Part shown: one piece after another, positions 24,331 to 39,300 of the stretch
Layout: the number at the start of each line of letters is the position of its first letter
How positions within the stretch are numbered: the stretch's first letter is position 1
NCBI GenBank assembly: GCA_023055355.1
Contig: JALJCS010000001.1
Location: 47,683,381-47,747,380 of the forward strand
Direction: 5' to 3'
Length of the DNA: 64,000 nucleotides
From: Agelaius tricolor
Lineage: Eukaryota; Chordata; Aves; Passeriformes; Icteridae
Position numbers and translations under genes: made by a program
The notes under the pieces: model-generated
Database searches by the model: none
What the model saw: the letters and a program-made list of their open reading frames with translations, nothing else
Told to the model about the DNA's origin: nothing

Positions 24331-27300
24331 CGGCCGCAAACGTAGTATCTGTAATACCTGCTAAATGGAAGGGCTACCGTGAGCTTCTTTCTCAAGCGTT
24401 TGACAAGAAACGGAGGGGGGAAGTGTGTTTCTGTATAACCAGCCGTGTTTAGGGTTTTTTGAATCGCTGTGGAGATGGTTTGTAGTAAGGGAGGAACTGT
24501 TACACCTCTTTCGAGCATTTCTTTCAGCGTTTATAGGCTCTACCCTGATACCCTCGATACAGTCTGCTCCAAAACCACTCTTCTGCACGTTAAATTAGGG
24601 CTCTGTTCTATTTATTCTTATTCTATCTGGAGTTTCCTTTGTAAATGTTGCTATAATTTCTTGCAGCTTGTCTGAATTTCCTGAAGCTCTGCAAAGTCAA
24701 ATACTACAATTATTGTCTTATTTATAATGTACAGGTGAGTATTCTCAATTCCTTTTTTTTGGTTGGTTTAAATTCACAAACATGGAAGCAATATCTTATG
24801 TGATTCTCCTTTGTGACAGAGAGATTTTATTATACAAACTGGCGACCCCATGGGAACTGGTCGTGGAGGGGAATCCATATTTTGGTAAGTATTTATGTAT
24901 AGAAATGATACATACATATGTATATATCTATATATATATCTCAACAGAGAATTTGTGTGAGGGAGTAGGTTAGATTGTCTTCTGGTTAGATTGTCTTCAG
25001 TTTTCTTGTGGGAGAATTACTGGTGGGAAATAAAGATGTTGATGTATAAGCTTGTTTGGTTTTCATACTTAGATACCTTTTAAATTTCTCTGCTGCCTTT
25101 GGCCATTCATTGTTTTTTTCCTGGACATTGTTCTGTCTCTGACCTTAGAAGTGAAGTTACAGGTAACAACTTGTTCATACATTTCTGTTTGTTTAAAAGC
25201 TGGCAAATAACTATGTTTGGTAAGAAAAGTATCATGACTAAATGCTCTGTTGAAGACAGAATCAATTAGCATTGTTAATACATTTATTATTATAACAAAA
25301 TGTACTAAATTAAGCATGAGTGGAGTATTGAGGCTATGCTTGGTTTCCTCTTTGTATAAGAAAGTGATCTCCTTACTTGAGTTTGTTTTAGTCATGTTGG
25401 ATGTTTATAAGGAAATTGCTTTTCTTATTTGTTCAGGAAGTTTTCAGTGGTCATGGAGACGAGTTGAAGAAGTCATTCAAACAGCTAGGATGGAGTCAAA
25501 GTGCATGTGTTGTGTATGATTTGTTTGAAATAGTTATTAAAAGTAAAATTAAAGTTACAGAGCAGAACTAATTACCGGGGAGATGCTGGGGAACACAATT
25601 TACAGCAATAAAAGAGTTCAGCTGGAACAGAGACAGTGTTTCTAGACTAGTGTTGGCTTTTGTAAGTCAGTGTGTCAGAGCCTCATAAATACAAAACGTG
25701 GAGCTCATGGATCCATGAATCACCACCCCAGTGGTGCTGGAAGCAGTGTACCTGTGATAAGCAGATGCAAGTCTAGGTAGGTAAACTCACCAGGCTTGCC
25801 TGTCTCTGCACACAAGTAAATTAAGTTTTTTTTTATATGATACAAGTCTCCTAAGATTTACTGGTATGGCAAATAGGGAAGTACAGTGTGATGAGAGAGT
25901 GTCAGATCCTGTCTGGCAATAGCATGGAGAAGGTCAGTTCATCTTTTGTACCTGTTTACAGCAGGTACACAACTCCAGTCCGTGGGACTGGAGTTTGTGT
26001 TCTTGCAGGCAAAGTTTAATTTGAATCATCTCTTCATAGAGGCTAGCACCTGCTTAGCAGAATGAGTTTGAACACAGCACTATCCTTACTTTTGGGCAAA
26101 TATGGTCATTGATCATGCATCCGTCAGTTTATGGAATGAGACAAAATAAATGATAGCAGGGTTAGACATAAAAAATTAAAAAGAATGCAACAATTAGCTA
26201 TATCCTGTATATCCCAAATTACTGTATGTAGTCCTGTCAATGTGATGAACTGATTTTGCACATAGATGTATTGCTTTTCTGTTGGGAGATAAATTTTTGA
26301 TGTAAATAAACACTGCATTTCTACAGTGTGGAATAACTTATTTTTGCAGAATCTACTTAAAATGTATAGTTCCTTCATGCCTCAGAAAAATGCTACATAC
26401 TCTACTTAAAAATATATAAGTATACCTTTCCCAGCCCCCAAAAAAACTCTGTGAAATGTCCAGAGAAAAATTTGTTGTTCTTTGTACTATAAATTGTGGA
26501 AGTGTACAGGTCCATAAATATGTTCATAAAATACAGGTTTATTTGAAGGCCTAATGTAAATATGAAATGTAAAAATTTTTTGAGATGTCATTTAGAGTTT
26601 TACAATGTTTGGTTAGCTCACTTTTAAAAATTCATTTTTCTAACTTATTTGTTATATATGTTTTTTTAGTCAACTGTATGGTGATCAAGCCAGATTTTTT
26701 GAGGCGGAAAAGGTGCCGAGAATCAAGCACAAGAAGAAGGGAACTGTGTCCATGGTGAACAATGGCAGTGATCAGCATGGATCACAGGTCAGCACTATGT
26801 TAATACTTTGATGTGATTTTGCTAATGTATAAAATGGTCAGGAAAAAAAATTCTCTAGTTAAATGAAGTGAAAATTAAGGAAACTGAGTTTTGAAATAAT
26901 GTTGATATTTTCTGGTTATGACTTTGTGTTAGTTTGGAAATTGAAATAATATCACAGTTTCTCCTGTATGGTTACTTGAAAGGGCATTAATAGTGTAAGT
27001 TTACAGTTTTACCCCAGTGCTGGTATAAAAACAGTTTTTGAAAGTGGTCTTGTTCTCTTTGCTGTTCATGTGCACAAAGATTTTGCTGTAGGTAATTCTT
27101 TTTACTTACTCTGTAAGGTTTTTTTTGTTTTTAAAGCTCATAGAACACTGTTATTTCTGAATTATTATTATTTTAGGTGCACTGTCACTTCTGTGAATTA
27201 AAATGCCTCACTTGTAATATCCATATATTTTAATTTTTAAAAAGAGGGATTTTTGATAATCAAAGAACAATTTTAAAAAAGGCAGGGTTTTATTTGAGCT

Positions 27301-30300
27301 AGAGCTTGTAATATATACAGGTAATTATGGTGCTTCTCTGCATTGTATATATAAAATGGCATGGTTGGGGTATTTAGGGAAAAGAGATCACAATAGTATT
27401 TATACTTAAGATGCAGCCTGTTGTATATGCAGGCATGTGGGAATGAATGCTGATCCCAGGAACATTATTGCAGCTTCTTCCTTGGGAAGGAAAAATTCCA
27501 GAAAGGAACTACATGGAGTTGCCTTACAAGTATAGTGTAGTTTAGTGTAACCTTTACCAAATACTAACCAGTCTTAACTGTGTTGTAGAGAGAATGAGGA
27601 GTGGGATGTTACCAGTCAGACTGTAAGGTGTGGGTGCAGCAGTTGTGTCCTGTTATTTGTGAATATCTGCCTCTTCCTCCCTCCTCCATTACCAAATGCC
27701 CTCTAGAATTTGTTACTAAATTCTCAGCTGGTATCAATTTTCATAGTTTCAGTTTTACCTTAAGGTGAAGATCTGATTTGTGATAAGAAAGTGCCAGTTT
27801 GAGTTGATCTAAGTCAGTGTGTGTTAGTTCTTCTCTCAATGCTGCTGCATGCTGTTTTTCAGGAGACAGGGGTTTGTGGGAAGAAAGGAAAAAAGTCTGG
27901 ATAGAATAGGTAAAGGTAGTACTATGGGAGTTAGGTAAAGATAGTAGTAGGGTGTTTTTGCCAAATTTATGAAAAAGTACCTGCCGAATGCTGCTTGGTG
28001 AACAGGTGATTTGAGCTCAGCTCACAAGGGGTAGCCTTGCTCTTTCTGTCTCTCCCTTTCATCAGCTGTGATGCCAGTCACAGCCTTTGCTGGTCTTGCT
28101 CACCAAACCTCCCCAGCAGAGATCTCTCTGCTCCTCCAGTGCCCTTGTGCCCGATTACCAATTCACAGAAGGGTCCTGTGAGCTGCACCCACAGGCTCCT
28201 GCAGAGGGAGATTTCCTCAGGTAGTGGCTGTGAGCTGTACATTGGCTCACCATGTTCCCAGAGCAATCTTCTACAAAAAATGGGAAGAGGTTTTTTTTAT
28301 CCTCTCCCACTGAATTTTTTGAGAGTGTGTTAAGGTAAAAAAAAAAAACGCAACCTGAATTTTTCTATTTACTGTTCCTAGTTTTGTATCTTCTTTTGTA
28401 GTTCCTCATTACCACAGGAGAAAACCTGGATTACCTTGATGGTGTACATACAGTATTTGGAGAAGTGACAGAAGGCATGGATGTGTTGAAGACAATTAAT
28501 GAAACCTTTGTAGATAAGGATTTTATCCCATATCAAGATATCAGGTGTGACTGCTTTTAACTTTACTTTTTGAGGAATACCTTACTATTGAATGAGTTTA
28601 CTTCTTTTGGAAACTAGATGAATATCATGATGTCAGGTGACCTGTACGTGCTATCTTAAATCCTTTTTTTCCCCTAGTATTAGTGGCAAAATCAACAAGC
28701 ACTAAATAAACAAATATGTACAAAAATATTTAGCCATGTTGCCCTTCCAAAAGCATCAGTGCTAGAATTCACAAGCACACAGGATATTTGGCTGTTTGGG
28801 ATGCAACTGAGATTTAGTGGGGCTGGTCTGGTGTTAGTTGGGTAAACTAAGTTTTACTTGCATGTAAGCAATGCTGATCTTGATTTTGTTTTCTCTAAGG
28901 ATAAATCATACAGTAATTTTAGATGATCCCTTTGATGACCCACCTGGGTTGTGTGTTCCTGATCGCTCACCAGAACCTACAAAGGAGCAGCTCGATGTGA
29001 GTGTTCGCAACAGGGAAAAGTTGGAAGAAATAATTTTAAAAGTTAATCTCAATTAGTGTCCAGCACAGATTTGGCCAAAATAAGAAATCAGTCTTCAAGG
29101 TTTTGTGTCTCAAACCTGTGTCCTAAAAGAGCTACACATTTTTTCATGCAGGAGGTGTTCTTCTACTGTGCTAGCTTGAGTTCTGATGTGTCAAATGCTT
29201 GTCAGTTATTTGGGGCTATTGCTGTGTTTAGTCAAATACAGTTCCTTAACCTTTCAAGAGAGGATAAATCATGACTTGGGTGCTCTCCCCTGTGGCTCCA
29301 GTGAAGTTGTGTTTTAAAGCTGTATTTTAGGTTTCTATTTACCATTTTAGGTTTCTATTTACAGTGTAGATAAGCAGAACATTCAGAATATTCAACACTA
29401 GTATTACTGGTTTTCTGTATACTCTGGTAGAAGACAAAATATAGCTAACATTATCAATATTAAAATGGTTACTGTTGTTTTCCTTTTAAATGTGAATAGG
29501 TTGTGTTTCAGTGGAAGTAATCTTGGTCAGTCTTGAGTTATATGTGCAGGCACACATACTACTATGGGCTATTTGTTCAAACAGAAGGAATTTTATAAAA
29601 AAATAATTGCAGTTATTAATAATTTACTAAAGGTATGCAGTCACAGAATTTATATGTGAGATTATCCCCTTGTATGGAAACAGTTGTTTCTAGTAATTTA
29701 TTAATTAACTAGAGAAAATATTGTTTATTTTTAAGCTTAATAGATACAATTACAAGATTGAAATTAGGGTTTCATAGTATGTGTGCACAGTGGTTGATCT
29801 CTGATGTACCTTCAGATATGTTAAGAATAAGGTATTTAGTAGCTCACTGCAAGCAGCATAGAGATGTGAAGACTTGTACTGAATTTTTTTCCTCCTAGCC
29901 TGTCTGAGGATAGGCATATCCTCCTCTTTTAGCATAGAAATGTCTGTAAGAAAGGCAGCATTCTAGAGATGCTGGTGAGGAGAAAAAAATAAACCTCAAG
30001 TCCTGCCTAGGTATAGATGTATAAAAACAAAATTATTATTGTGCTATGCTCTATTTAATGTCTTGCTAGACATAACAAATATTTGCAGTGTTCCTTACCT
30101 TCATTTGTGGCAGGAGTTACCTGGATGAATTGATATTTGTGGTGAGCTGTTGAGTGGGTGGGTATATATAAAATAATTTAGAATACCTCACTGAATATGA
30201 TTCAGACTAGTCACAGAAGTTCAGAAATAGTTCACAGTGCCTGAAATATGAAGATAACATCTCCTCTTTTTTTCTTCTAATCAAAGTGGGAAGAACAGAG

Positions 30301-33300
30301 TGAAAGCCCAGTTCTGCAGACATACAGTGCTTAAGCATTTTTTGTGTCTTGAGGGGTGAGGGAAGAGGTTGTCCAAGTAATGGTTGGAAAGTGAGAGAGT
30401 TTTTGGTCATGGCTTGGTAATAAATATCCTTTTCCTTCATTTTTCAGAGTGGCAGAATAGGAGCAGATGAAGAAATTGATGACATGAAAGGACGGACTGC
30501 AGAGGAAATAGAAGAAGTTCAGGCAGAAAAAGAAGCAAAAACTCGTGCCATTCTTTTGGAAATGGTGAACATCTTTCTGTATTTACCTTTTAGATCTTAT
30601 TCCTCTCTATGTGTGCGTGTTATTAAGTCTAGGAGGATGTGTACTGTTTATCTTGAAATTTCCTATCTGAGGATCATGTCATGTTTCAGAATCTGCTGTT
30701 AAATATCTGTTGTACAATGAAAGAATTGAGCATGAGTGCTCATGTTGTGGTTTTCTGATAAAACCAGTGATACTTCATTGTCAGAGTGGTCCAGTGGAGG
30801 CCTTCTAAAAACTTGCTAGAAATTCATCCAATTAAAAAATGTAACAGACATGGAATGTCACTGGAATACCTGCACTCATTGAAGAGTTTTAGCATGTGTG
30901 GGAGAGAGCTGAGCTAATTCGTGACAAACTCCTCCCAATGCATACAGTGGTAAACTCCATAGTAATAAAAATTGTAAATAGGCTTTGAAGTCCTTTTTTT
31001 TTTTTTTTTAAGAAAAAAGAAAAGTAAATAAAAAGTACGCACCATTGAAAGATGAGTGAATCCATCTAACTTCCTTACAACTACCAAATTCAAATTTGTG
31101 GTGAATAGTTTGCAGCAGAGACTTATTCCAAGATCAAGCCAGATCTGGCCACAATATTGCAGAAGATTTGTAGGGACAAACAGGGTACACTTCCACCTTT
31201 TGGAACTGTTTTTTATGCTAAAACCAAAAAAAGCAAAGTAGAACATATTTGTGAACTTTCGTGAATTCCAGTAGTGGAATTGCAAATAAATAATAAATTT
31301 TAGGTGCTATAGAAAACTTTTTTTTTGGTGACACTGAGTAGCAGAAATATTTAATAAAGTTTTGATTTTGTGATAGGAATGTGAGATGACACAAAAAATG
31401 TGTTCCCAGTGTGCTGTGCTATCTACAGAGAGCTTTAGGCCAAAGTGATGAATGTCTTCTTTCTGTATATCCCAGGTGGGAGACTTGCCAGATGCAGACA
31501 TCAAGCCACCAGAAAATGTGCTTTTTGTTTGTAAACTGAATCCTGTGACCACAGGTGAAGACCTGGAGATAATATTTTCACGATTTGGTCCCATTAAAAG
31601 GTAATTATGATAAAAGAGAAAACCTTCTTTGTTGAAACTGAACTTGATTCCTCCCAGTCTGTTTAGGTTTGGCTGTAAAGGAGTAGTCTGGTGTCTCAGG
31701 AGATTTATGCTCTGTTTGGATAGAGATCACAACAGTGGGGATACAAAGGCAGATCTAGCTAGACAAGTATCCTGTCCCGGAGTGGTTTTAAGGAAAGCCT
31801 AAAGAAGTATAGGAACCAAGAAGGCATGTAACACTCCTCTTTGCCCCCATCCTCTCACTCCTTTCAGCAGATTTTATGTCACATTCTCAATGAGCTGGAT
31901 AGAGTCTCTGGGTTTTTCTTTCCTGTGGGAGTATGTGTGGTGTGGGGTAAAGCACCAAACATCTGTGGCATCTGATACACTTCTTGTAAGGTGTTCCTCA
32001 TTCCTGCTGCCCTTCTCAGTTTTGATCTTGGCTTCTAGTAGTTTCAGCTGATTCCTTCTAGTACTACTATCAAAAGACTGGATGGGCAATAAAATCTTAT
32101 TTCCTACACTCCTCTATCCTACACCCCAAAGTTAATTTTTTTCCTTGCCAAAAGCACTAAGCTACATATTCATGCTTCTTCATAGTAGAGACTTAATTAC
32201 CTTGTTTCACTTTTCTTGTCCTTTTCCTGTTCTTTTGTTTTCATCTCAAGGTGACAGAACCCAAACTGCATGCAGTTTTGAGGAAATTACAGATTTATAG
32301 TGGAGAAGTTTTGTTCTGTTTTACTCTTAACTCCTTTTCTAGTGAATGATAAAGTTGTTTTTTTCATTGGGGTTTTTTGGTTTTTTTTACAATATACAGT
32401 TAAGGTTCAACCCATGGTTATCTTGTTGTGTGTTTATGGATGCAGAGATATTCCTTATGCCCTTTCTGCTTACTTTCCCCAAAGCCTTTGGTGCAGGAGT
32501 TTATTAGAATTTGCAGAGGGATTTCAAAAGACTTCATGGAATGGATCATCATCATCATCACCACACATGAGCATATTGACTCTGTTAGAGCATTTCACTT
32601 AAGTTTATTCAGCTGATCTGGAGTAGGCCCTGTGTATTGTTCTGCTTAGAGTTTCCAGCAGTTTGTGCAGTACTGGCACACGGGTCTGCAGGCTTCCAGA
32701 TCCTAAACTACACTGGGGGAGGGGGGGAAGAAATTGGCTCTGTGTGCCACTCCTACTACTCCAGCATGATTTCTCTATGCCGTAAGGATTTCTAGTTTTT
32801 TGTACCTCTGTCAGTGTTGTCACTCTTCTGCAGTCCTTCCACTTTCAGATAGGTTCTCTGAATAATCCATGAAGGAGGGTTCTTGCACAAAATCATTCTA
32901 CCTTCTGCTGCAAAGAATTCCTGTAGCTTGTCTGAATAGCCTTACAGTTTGCTTTTTTCCTTTTCCCTCCCAGATTTTTTTTCTTTCAGCCTTGATCATC
33001 TTTTGATTCCAGATCCTGATTTGTCACTTCCTCTCTACATGTCTCACATTATTCTCACCTTAATGCCACATATCCTGCCCTTGCTGCCTGTGTGCCCTCC
33101 TCCAGCATCCTGTAGTCAGAATTCTTACATCCAGTACAAGAGTTGTGCAATACTGATACAATAACTATATTCTTCCCGTTTTGCACTACTCACTCAATAC
33201 TTTCAGGCTTCTTATTTTTGCCCAGTGACCTGCATGATAAAAAGTTGGGCTGCTGAAGAGATGCTTGCTAAGAAGAGAAAGTTTGTCACAGGATGTTTGT

Positions 33301-36300
33301 TTAAACTTTTGCTTAAAATGACAGAGAAATGAGAATGTGGAATTTCTGGTCTTGCATTAGTGAAATGCAAAAAATTAAAAACAATCAGTAATGTTGGAAA
33401 ATATGTTTTGTTTCATTGATTAGAAATTCTCTAGTTTTGTGCCTCATGGTAACCACATGTGAGTTCAGTGTAGTTGCTCAAAGCAATGCTTTTTGCTTTG
33501 AAAAAGCAAAAATGCAATCGTGCATTTTTTCTTGCAATAGGGGGTCTCAGAATCAGGTGTTTTAATACCTTCAAGGTGTTTAGGTTTTGTGGGTTGTGGT
33601 TTTTTGGGTTATTTTTGTAACTTATTCATCCTTTTAAGCAGTGCTTTTCTACCCTACATTTTTTGCTCCAACAGTGTTGACATTTTAATTTCCTATCATT
33701 TTTTCAGTTGTGAAGTGATCCGAGACTGGAAGACTGGTGAATCTCTTTGTTATGCTTTCATTGAGTTTGAAAAGGTATGGGTTTTAGGTATGAACTGTAT
33801 GTAGATCCTGCTTGTAAAAACCCCTTTTTGGTTTACTTCTATTTAGGAAAAACACTGGCATCTTCAAGTGTGGAATAGCAAATATTTTCTCTTACTGAGA
33901 GAAGCTATAACTTAGTTATAGAAGTTGTAGGTCCTAAATGAGTCAAGCATGTAAGTCTGTCTCTGTTTGAGCAGCCAGTACAAAAATGCACTTAGACTGT
34001 CTTGAAACCATGGGAAACCATCAGGCCCTTTTTTCCTCCAGAGTGCATTAAGTCTTGGAAGCGTTGAAGGAAGGAATGCTAGGAGCATGCAGCATAAAGA
34101 AAGGAGGGTGTATGGAATAAGATGGATCCGTGTTTTCAGTGGTTTTCTCTTCTGGGATTGTAAATGATGCCCACTGTATCAACACACGGCTCTTACTGTG
34201 AGATGGATGGCAATAGTTCTCTTGGGGTGGGTAGCTTTATGTGTGCTGGTATCTCTCATCTGTGAGGACAACACTGGAAAATGGTCTCACTTTTCTTTAG
34301 CCTATTTATGTAGTTAAAATTTTATCAGTTATTCTGTTTTCCTTTTTCCCTGAGTGTATTACATGTGCCAAATATGTAGCTGGATGGGCAATTTTTTAAA
34401 ATACTGAAATGAGCTGAAGAATTGGGAATTGAAATGCTGATGTTCAGAGAAAGCATAACTATTTCTTTTGAAATAGTACAATTCAAGAGCTATGGTGCTT
34501 TAGGCAATTTCAGAAAGAAATGTATGCCACTAAGCATTTGAATTTGTGTTTGACCTTTTTTGTGAATATTCCTATGAAATAATCATGACTCAAGATTTTC
34601 CTGGTTAATATCAGGAGGAAGACTGTGAGAAAGCCTACTTCAAAATGGACAATGTGCTGATAGATGACAGACGGATACATGTGGATTTTAGCCAGTCTGT
34701 TGCAAAGATTAAATGGAAGGGAAAAGGTAGGTATATTTGCAATTCTTTGATCCTCATAACTTAACAAGCCATGACTTCTAAACTAAGCATTATATAAAGA
34801 GTTAGGAGTTTAAGTCATTTCCTCTTCAGGCATATAAATGTTCCTGGTACTGTAATAAATAGAGCCAACATAGTTGTTAGTTCTTCCCTTCATTTCTTTC
34901 ATTAAAAAAAGTTGAAGGGCTTCCTACTGTTACATGAACATTGCATTGCCACTGATTACCTTTTTGGCCAATGTCATTTTGCCACTAAACATTTTTTTCA
35001 TCTCAAATTTTGGACATGATTTTTTTGATATGTATTACTTACTAGCACAATAATATTCCAATACATTGTTATTTTCTAGTTTCTTTATTCACTGTATGAC
35101 AGTCAGGTGCATACAAGAAAAAGTCAGTAATCAGGCCAGGGATTTCTGCTCTTCACCTGCTGTAGGTCAAACATACTGCTTGACAGATTGTATGTTACAA
35201 AAACCCAGTTTCAGGTGTTTAAGGGTGTTTTGGGAGGAAAAGGGTGGTGGAAGAGGTGGATGCAGTGGTTATTTGAATACTGGGGGCATGAGCAGAACAC
35301 TGGACTTGGAGAGATGTTTGTGCATTGCACTGGTGACGTTCTTGTGTGTCTGAATTTTCTGACTGAAAATGCAGTCAGCCCTCAGTTGTTGGTGTGCAGT
35401 TTCTCCAGGTAGGGTTGTGGCCATGAACACAGAGATACTGGAACTTGTCCTGCACAGAGCAGAGATGACTTTGTATTCTGTCTATACCAGGTGCTGTAGT
35501 GCATCCTGTATTGACTGGCTGCGTGGGAAACTTTACCTGGGGTCTAAATTGTCCAAAATATTGGAAAGCTAACTATGTTGTCATCTCGTGCTTACATGTT
35601 ACCCAAAAAATGGCCTTCCACCCTCGGCGGTGGTTTCTGGCCTGGCCCCGAGTGTTGCAGTTCTGAGCGTGGCCGTGAGAGGGCAGCACGTTGCCGTAGT
35701 TCGTTGATCCCTGCATTGGTGCTTCAGTGAATGGAAGCTGAAATCCATCGTGTCCCTCTTTAAATCTGGACGTGAACATTTTTAGTAATAGTCTTCCACT
35801 TGAATTCTTGAGCTGTAGCTGTCTCAGAGGTTTCCCTCCGTGCAGATCAGAGCAAAAAATCATTTAATAATGAGAACAGTCTGTGGGCTTTCAGGGTAAT
35901 ACCATTTTGAGTAGTGTGATATAGGACCTGTAATAAAAGTGAGACTAAGCCAGTTGCTGAGTCCTGCTTTGTGATCCTCTTTATGTGTTGTCTCCACTGG
36001 ACATGAATGAGAAATGACAGAAAGCTGGGTGTTGTTTAATGGAATCTGCAAGCAAGAGAAGGACAGAACCTCCCAACTTGTCCTGCTCTCTTCTACTCTG
36101 TTACGCAGATGTCAGTGTTTCTGGAGCTGTATCCTGCTCTGGAGCTCTCTGTGGTTATAAAGAGCCCCTAAATCATCATCAGAATTTAATGATAGTTGTG
36201 GTGTTGGTTGTGTCTGTGGTTAGAGTGAAATGAACATATTTTTTTGTGGACAGGTGGGCGGTATACGAAAGAAGATTTCAAGGACTATGAGAAGGACCGT

Positions 36301-39300
36301 GACAAACCTTCAAAATTTGCTCTGAAAGAAAAGGTTAAACCAAAGCAAGAGTATCCTTTTCTTTTCGAAGGTACTTTTTGAATTAAGTAGAATTTATGAA
36401 AACAGCCTGGAAAAAGCCTTCTTATTTTTAAAGCCTGCCAAATGGGTGTTTGCCTTCTAGATCATATTGCCATTTGGTGTTTGAGATGGCATTTAATATT
36501 TTGTGGTTTTCACTTTGATGAATTTAGTCAAATCAAAATGTGCTGTTTCACTTCCATGTTGCATGCAGGTAAATAATATTCCTAGTCCACAGCCCTGGAA
36601 TGACATATGGCATAACAGAGTTCCTAAGTAGTTTCAGAGAGGACCTTCTGCATCCGAAACGAGACCATTCTAGTATTAATAGTAATCATTCTCTGAGATT
36701 ATACTTTGCTTGTGATAAGCATGAGAGAAAACACCATAGGTTGTTCAGATATCCCCAGGTAGATAAGAAAGGAGAATGCAGCCTGGCTGTATTGCTTAAC
36801 AGGACAGACTTCAGTGATTTTAGCACAGCTGATTTTTTTGTTTCAGTGTGTACAACTGTGTTCTGACTGAAATATGTGTTAAGTCTTGGTAAATGCTTGT
36901 TAGATAAACAGGAATTGGTTTGCTTCCTGGGCTGTTGTGTTCTGCTCCTTACTGATATTGGGAAACAGATCTGTCCTTAACCAGCACCATCAGTGCTAAG
37001 TATGACCTTGTGCTGGATGAGGATGTAGAAGAGTCTCACACAAGTCAGTCACACTTGGCTAAAAAACAGAAAAAGAAAAAGCACCACCACTCTGAAGATG
37101 AAGATGATGACAAGAGGACCAAAAAATCTAAGGTACTTGACTCTTCATGCATTAACTTTATACCTGTTCATTGTTTTCCTCATAAAAGAAGCCAGGAAGA
37201 AAGTGTGATATTGGATAAGGACATAGTGTGCAAAGTCCTGTGTAATATACATAGCAGCTGTAAACCTGCAGAAAGCTGATGTTAATATTTGATTATGAAA
37301 GAGGGTTTCCTCATGAACTTTTGTAGCTTGGCAGGTCTAGATGGTTTTTTGCTAAAGCATCCTGAAGAGGCAATGTAGCCTCTCATAAAGTAGGGGATCT
37401 TCAGCACTTTGAACCTGTTGTTCATGTATTCCTAGTCATAAAGTAGTAGTTAATCGTATTTCACAACTGTAGACTATGTCTCATTTTCTTGCCAGACCAT
37501 ATGTTGGGTTTTTCCTATGTGGAGTTGGGAGCACAATCTCTTTATGTTATCTTTTTGTATTTGTCTTTAAGTGTTTTTGGAAGTGTTCATGTAAAATCTG
37601 CATGTGGATTTGCTTGCTTCTGGAATGTGCAAGCCTGTGGGGCTGTGGAGGACAGCACCAGGAGACAGCAATTCTGTCATTCATTAGTTCCACTGCAGCC
37701 TGTCAGGACAGCATGCCCACATTTCTGTGAGCTTGGGATACTGAAGATAAGGTGTTTTGTGGAAACAAAGTCTGCAGTGAGAAAGTGGAGTGTTAACCAC
37801 CACTGAAGTGAGCATTAGGAAGAATTGAGCTAAAATGGAAAAGAAAAAAACCAAACCCCAGTATTTTAACAGTGCAGGCTTTATGAGTGAGAACAAAACT
37901 GTCTCTAGCAACTTTGCAGAAAGTGAAAAAGTTTCAGCCACAGCAAGTAAGGCTATTGTCCCATCCTGCGTTTTGAGCACTGCTGGAAGTTTTGCGTACG
38001 CAAGGCATACATGATTCTGTTCTTATACATCACTTCTTGCTGAAATGCTTGAAAATTATTTTTCTCATGAACATCAGCAATTAAAATCTTTCAGTGCCAG
38101 CAGTAAGCCCTATTGCTCATTCATGGACCCAGTTTTTTTTGTCACTGCACTAATTCAGTCAGGTTCCTTTGAGTGGAGGGGAGGGGTTTGTTCAGGTAAG
38201 TAAAGTCCTGACTGCAGTGTGTGCATACAGGAGGTGTGGACTAATGTTGGTTTAGAATTTCTCCTGTCTGTTTGGCTGATTGAAACTATTGCTTTAGACT
38301 TCTTGAAACAGGTATTTTTGGTGGCAGTCTTTGTTCCTGATGGTTCAGGAGTTATACCCATGGAACTGGCCGGTCATGCACATTATCAGCAGAGAACATT
38401 TTAAAATCATTTAGAGGCCTTTACCTCTGCAGGTGGCACAAGTGCTTGCAGCAGTAGGTTTTTGACATCTGTTCTAATCGTTGTAAATGGATTGTGAGAC
38501 TTCATAGCACAGAAACATGAATGAGAACAGAGGGATTTTTGGTGCTATTTTCAAGTTCTGGAAGAGAACATATTCTAATGCTTGTCTATGTGATCTCCTC
38601 TGTGTTTATGTGTATCTCTTTGTGATTTAGTCACCTGCTCCTGATGTGGTTTGTTCTTGTAATTTGCTGCTGCTGGGTTCTGGTGTCTTCTTTCCCACAG
38701 CTTTCTTCTCTCTTAGTCACCTTTACCTATTTTGGTGTAAGTAGTTTAGCTTTCTTATGCCCGAAATCACAAATGGAGGCTCACTTCTATTCTCTGATGG
38801 CAAGCATCATAGTTCCCTCTTGGAGCTGTGAAAATTAATTTCTGGGAAGAATTTTTCTGGATTTGAATATCCTTGTTATTGTGTACTGTACAGTATGCAT
38901 ATGCTGAGCAGTATGTACTCAGTCTCACACAGACTCAGTATTTTGGGCATGGCCTCCCCAGTGAAATCTGCAGCTAGCTTAGGTGACAAATCCTGCTTAG
39001 CATATACAAATTTTAATTTTGTTTTGTTTTTTACTATTCATACTTTGGGCATATTATGTGAAACTAAGGGGAGGCAGGCATGTTCCTGAGGTGGAGTATA
39101 TTCAGGGGGAATATTGAGTCCAACACAAAGTATAACAACATGGAAATTTTTTAATGAATGGTAGTATTTTTCGTATAGGCAAACAAAACATTCTCCCTTT
39201 ACCCTATTTTGTAAATCACTGAATGTATTTGAGGTAAGAACTTTAAAATAAAACAGCAGCAGATCTTCCACAACTCATCAGCCAAAGACCACATTAGCCA

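Noticed and set aside
23779..24518. Frames of 188 and 196 codons across the PPIL4 promoter
   Set aside because: They run through the CR1 fragment, the CpG island and intron 1; they are shadows of PPIL4 exon 1 and base composition.
25434..25519. Possible extra PPIL4 exon after an AG ([18 protein letters not shown] reading)
   Set aside because: Joining it to exon 3 meets a stop, and exon 3 joins exon 4 directly with the conserved protein sequence.
32546..32560. Short ATC-triplet run
   Set aside because: Only about four units in an intron; ordinary simple sequence.
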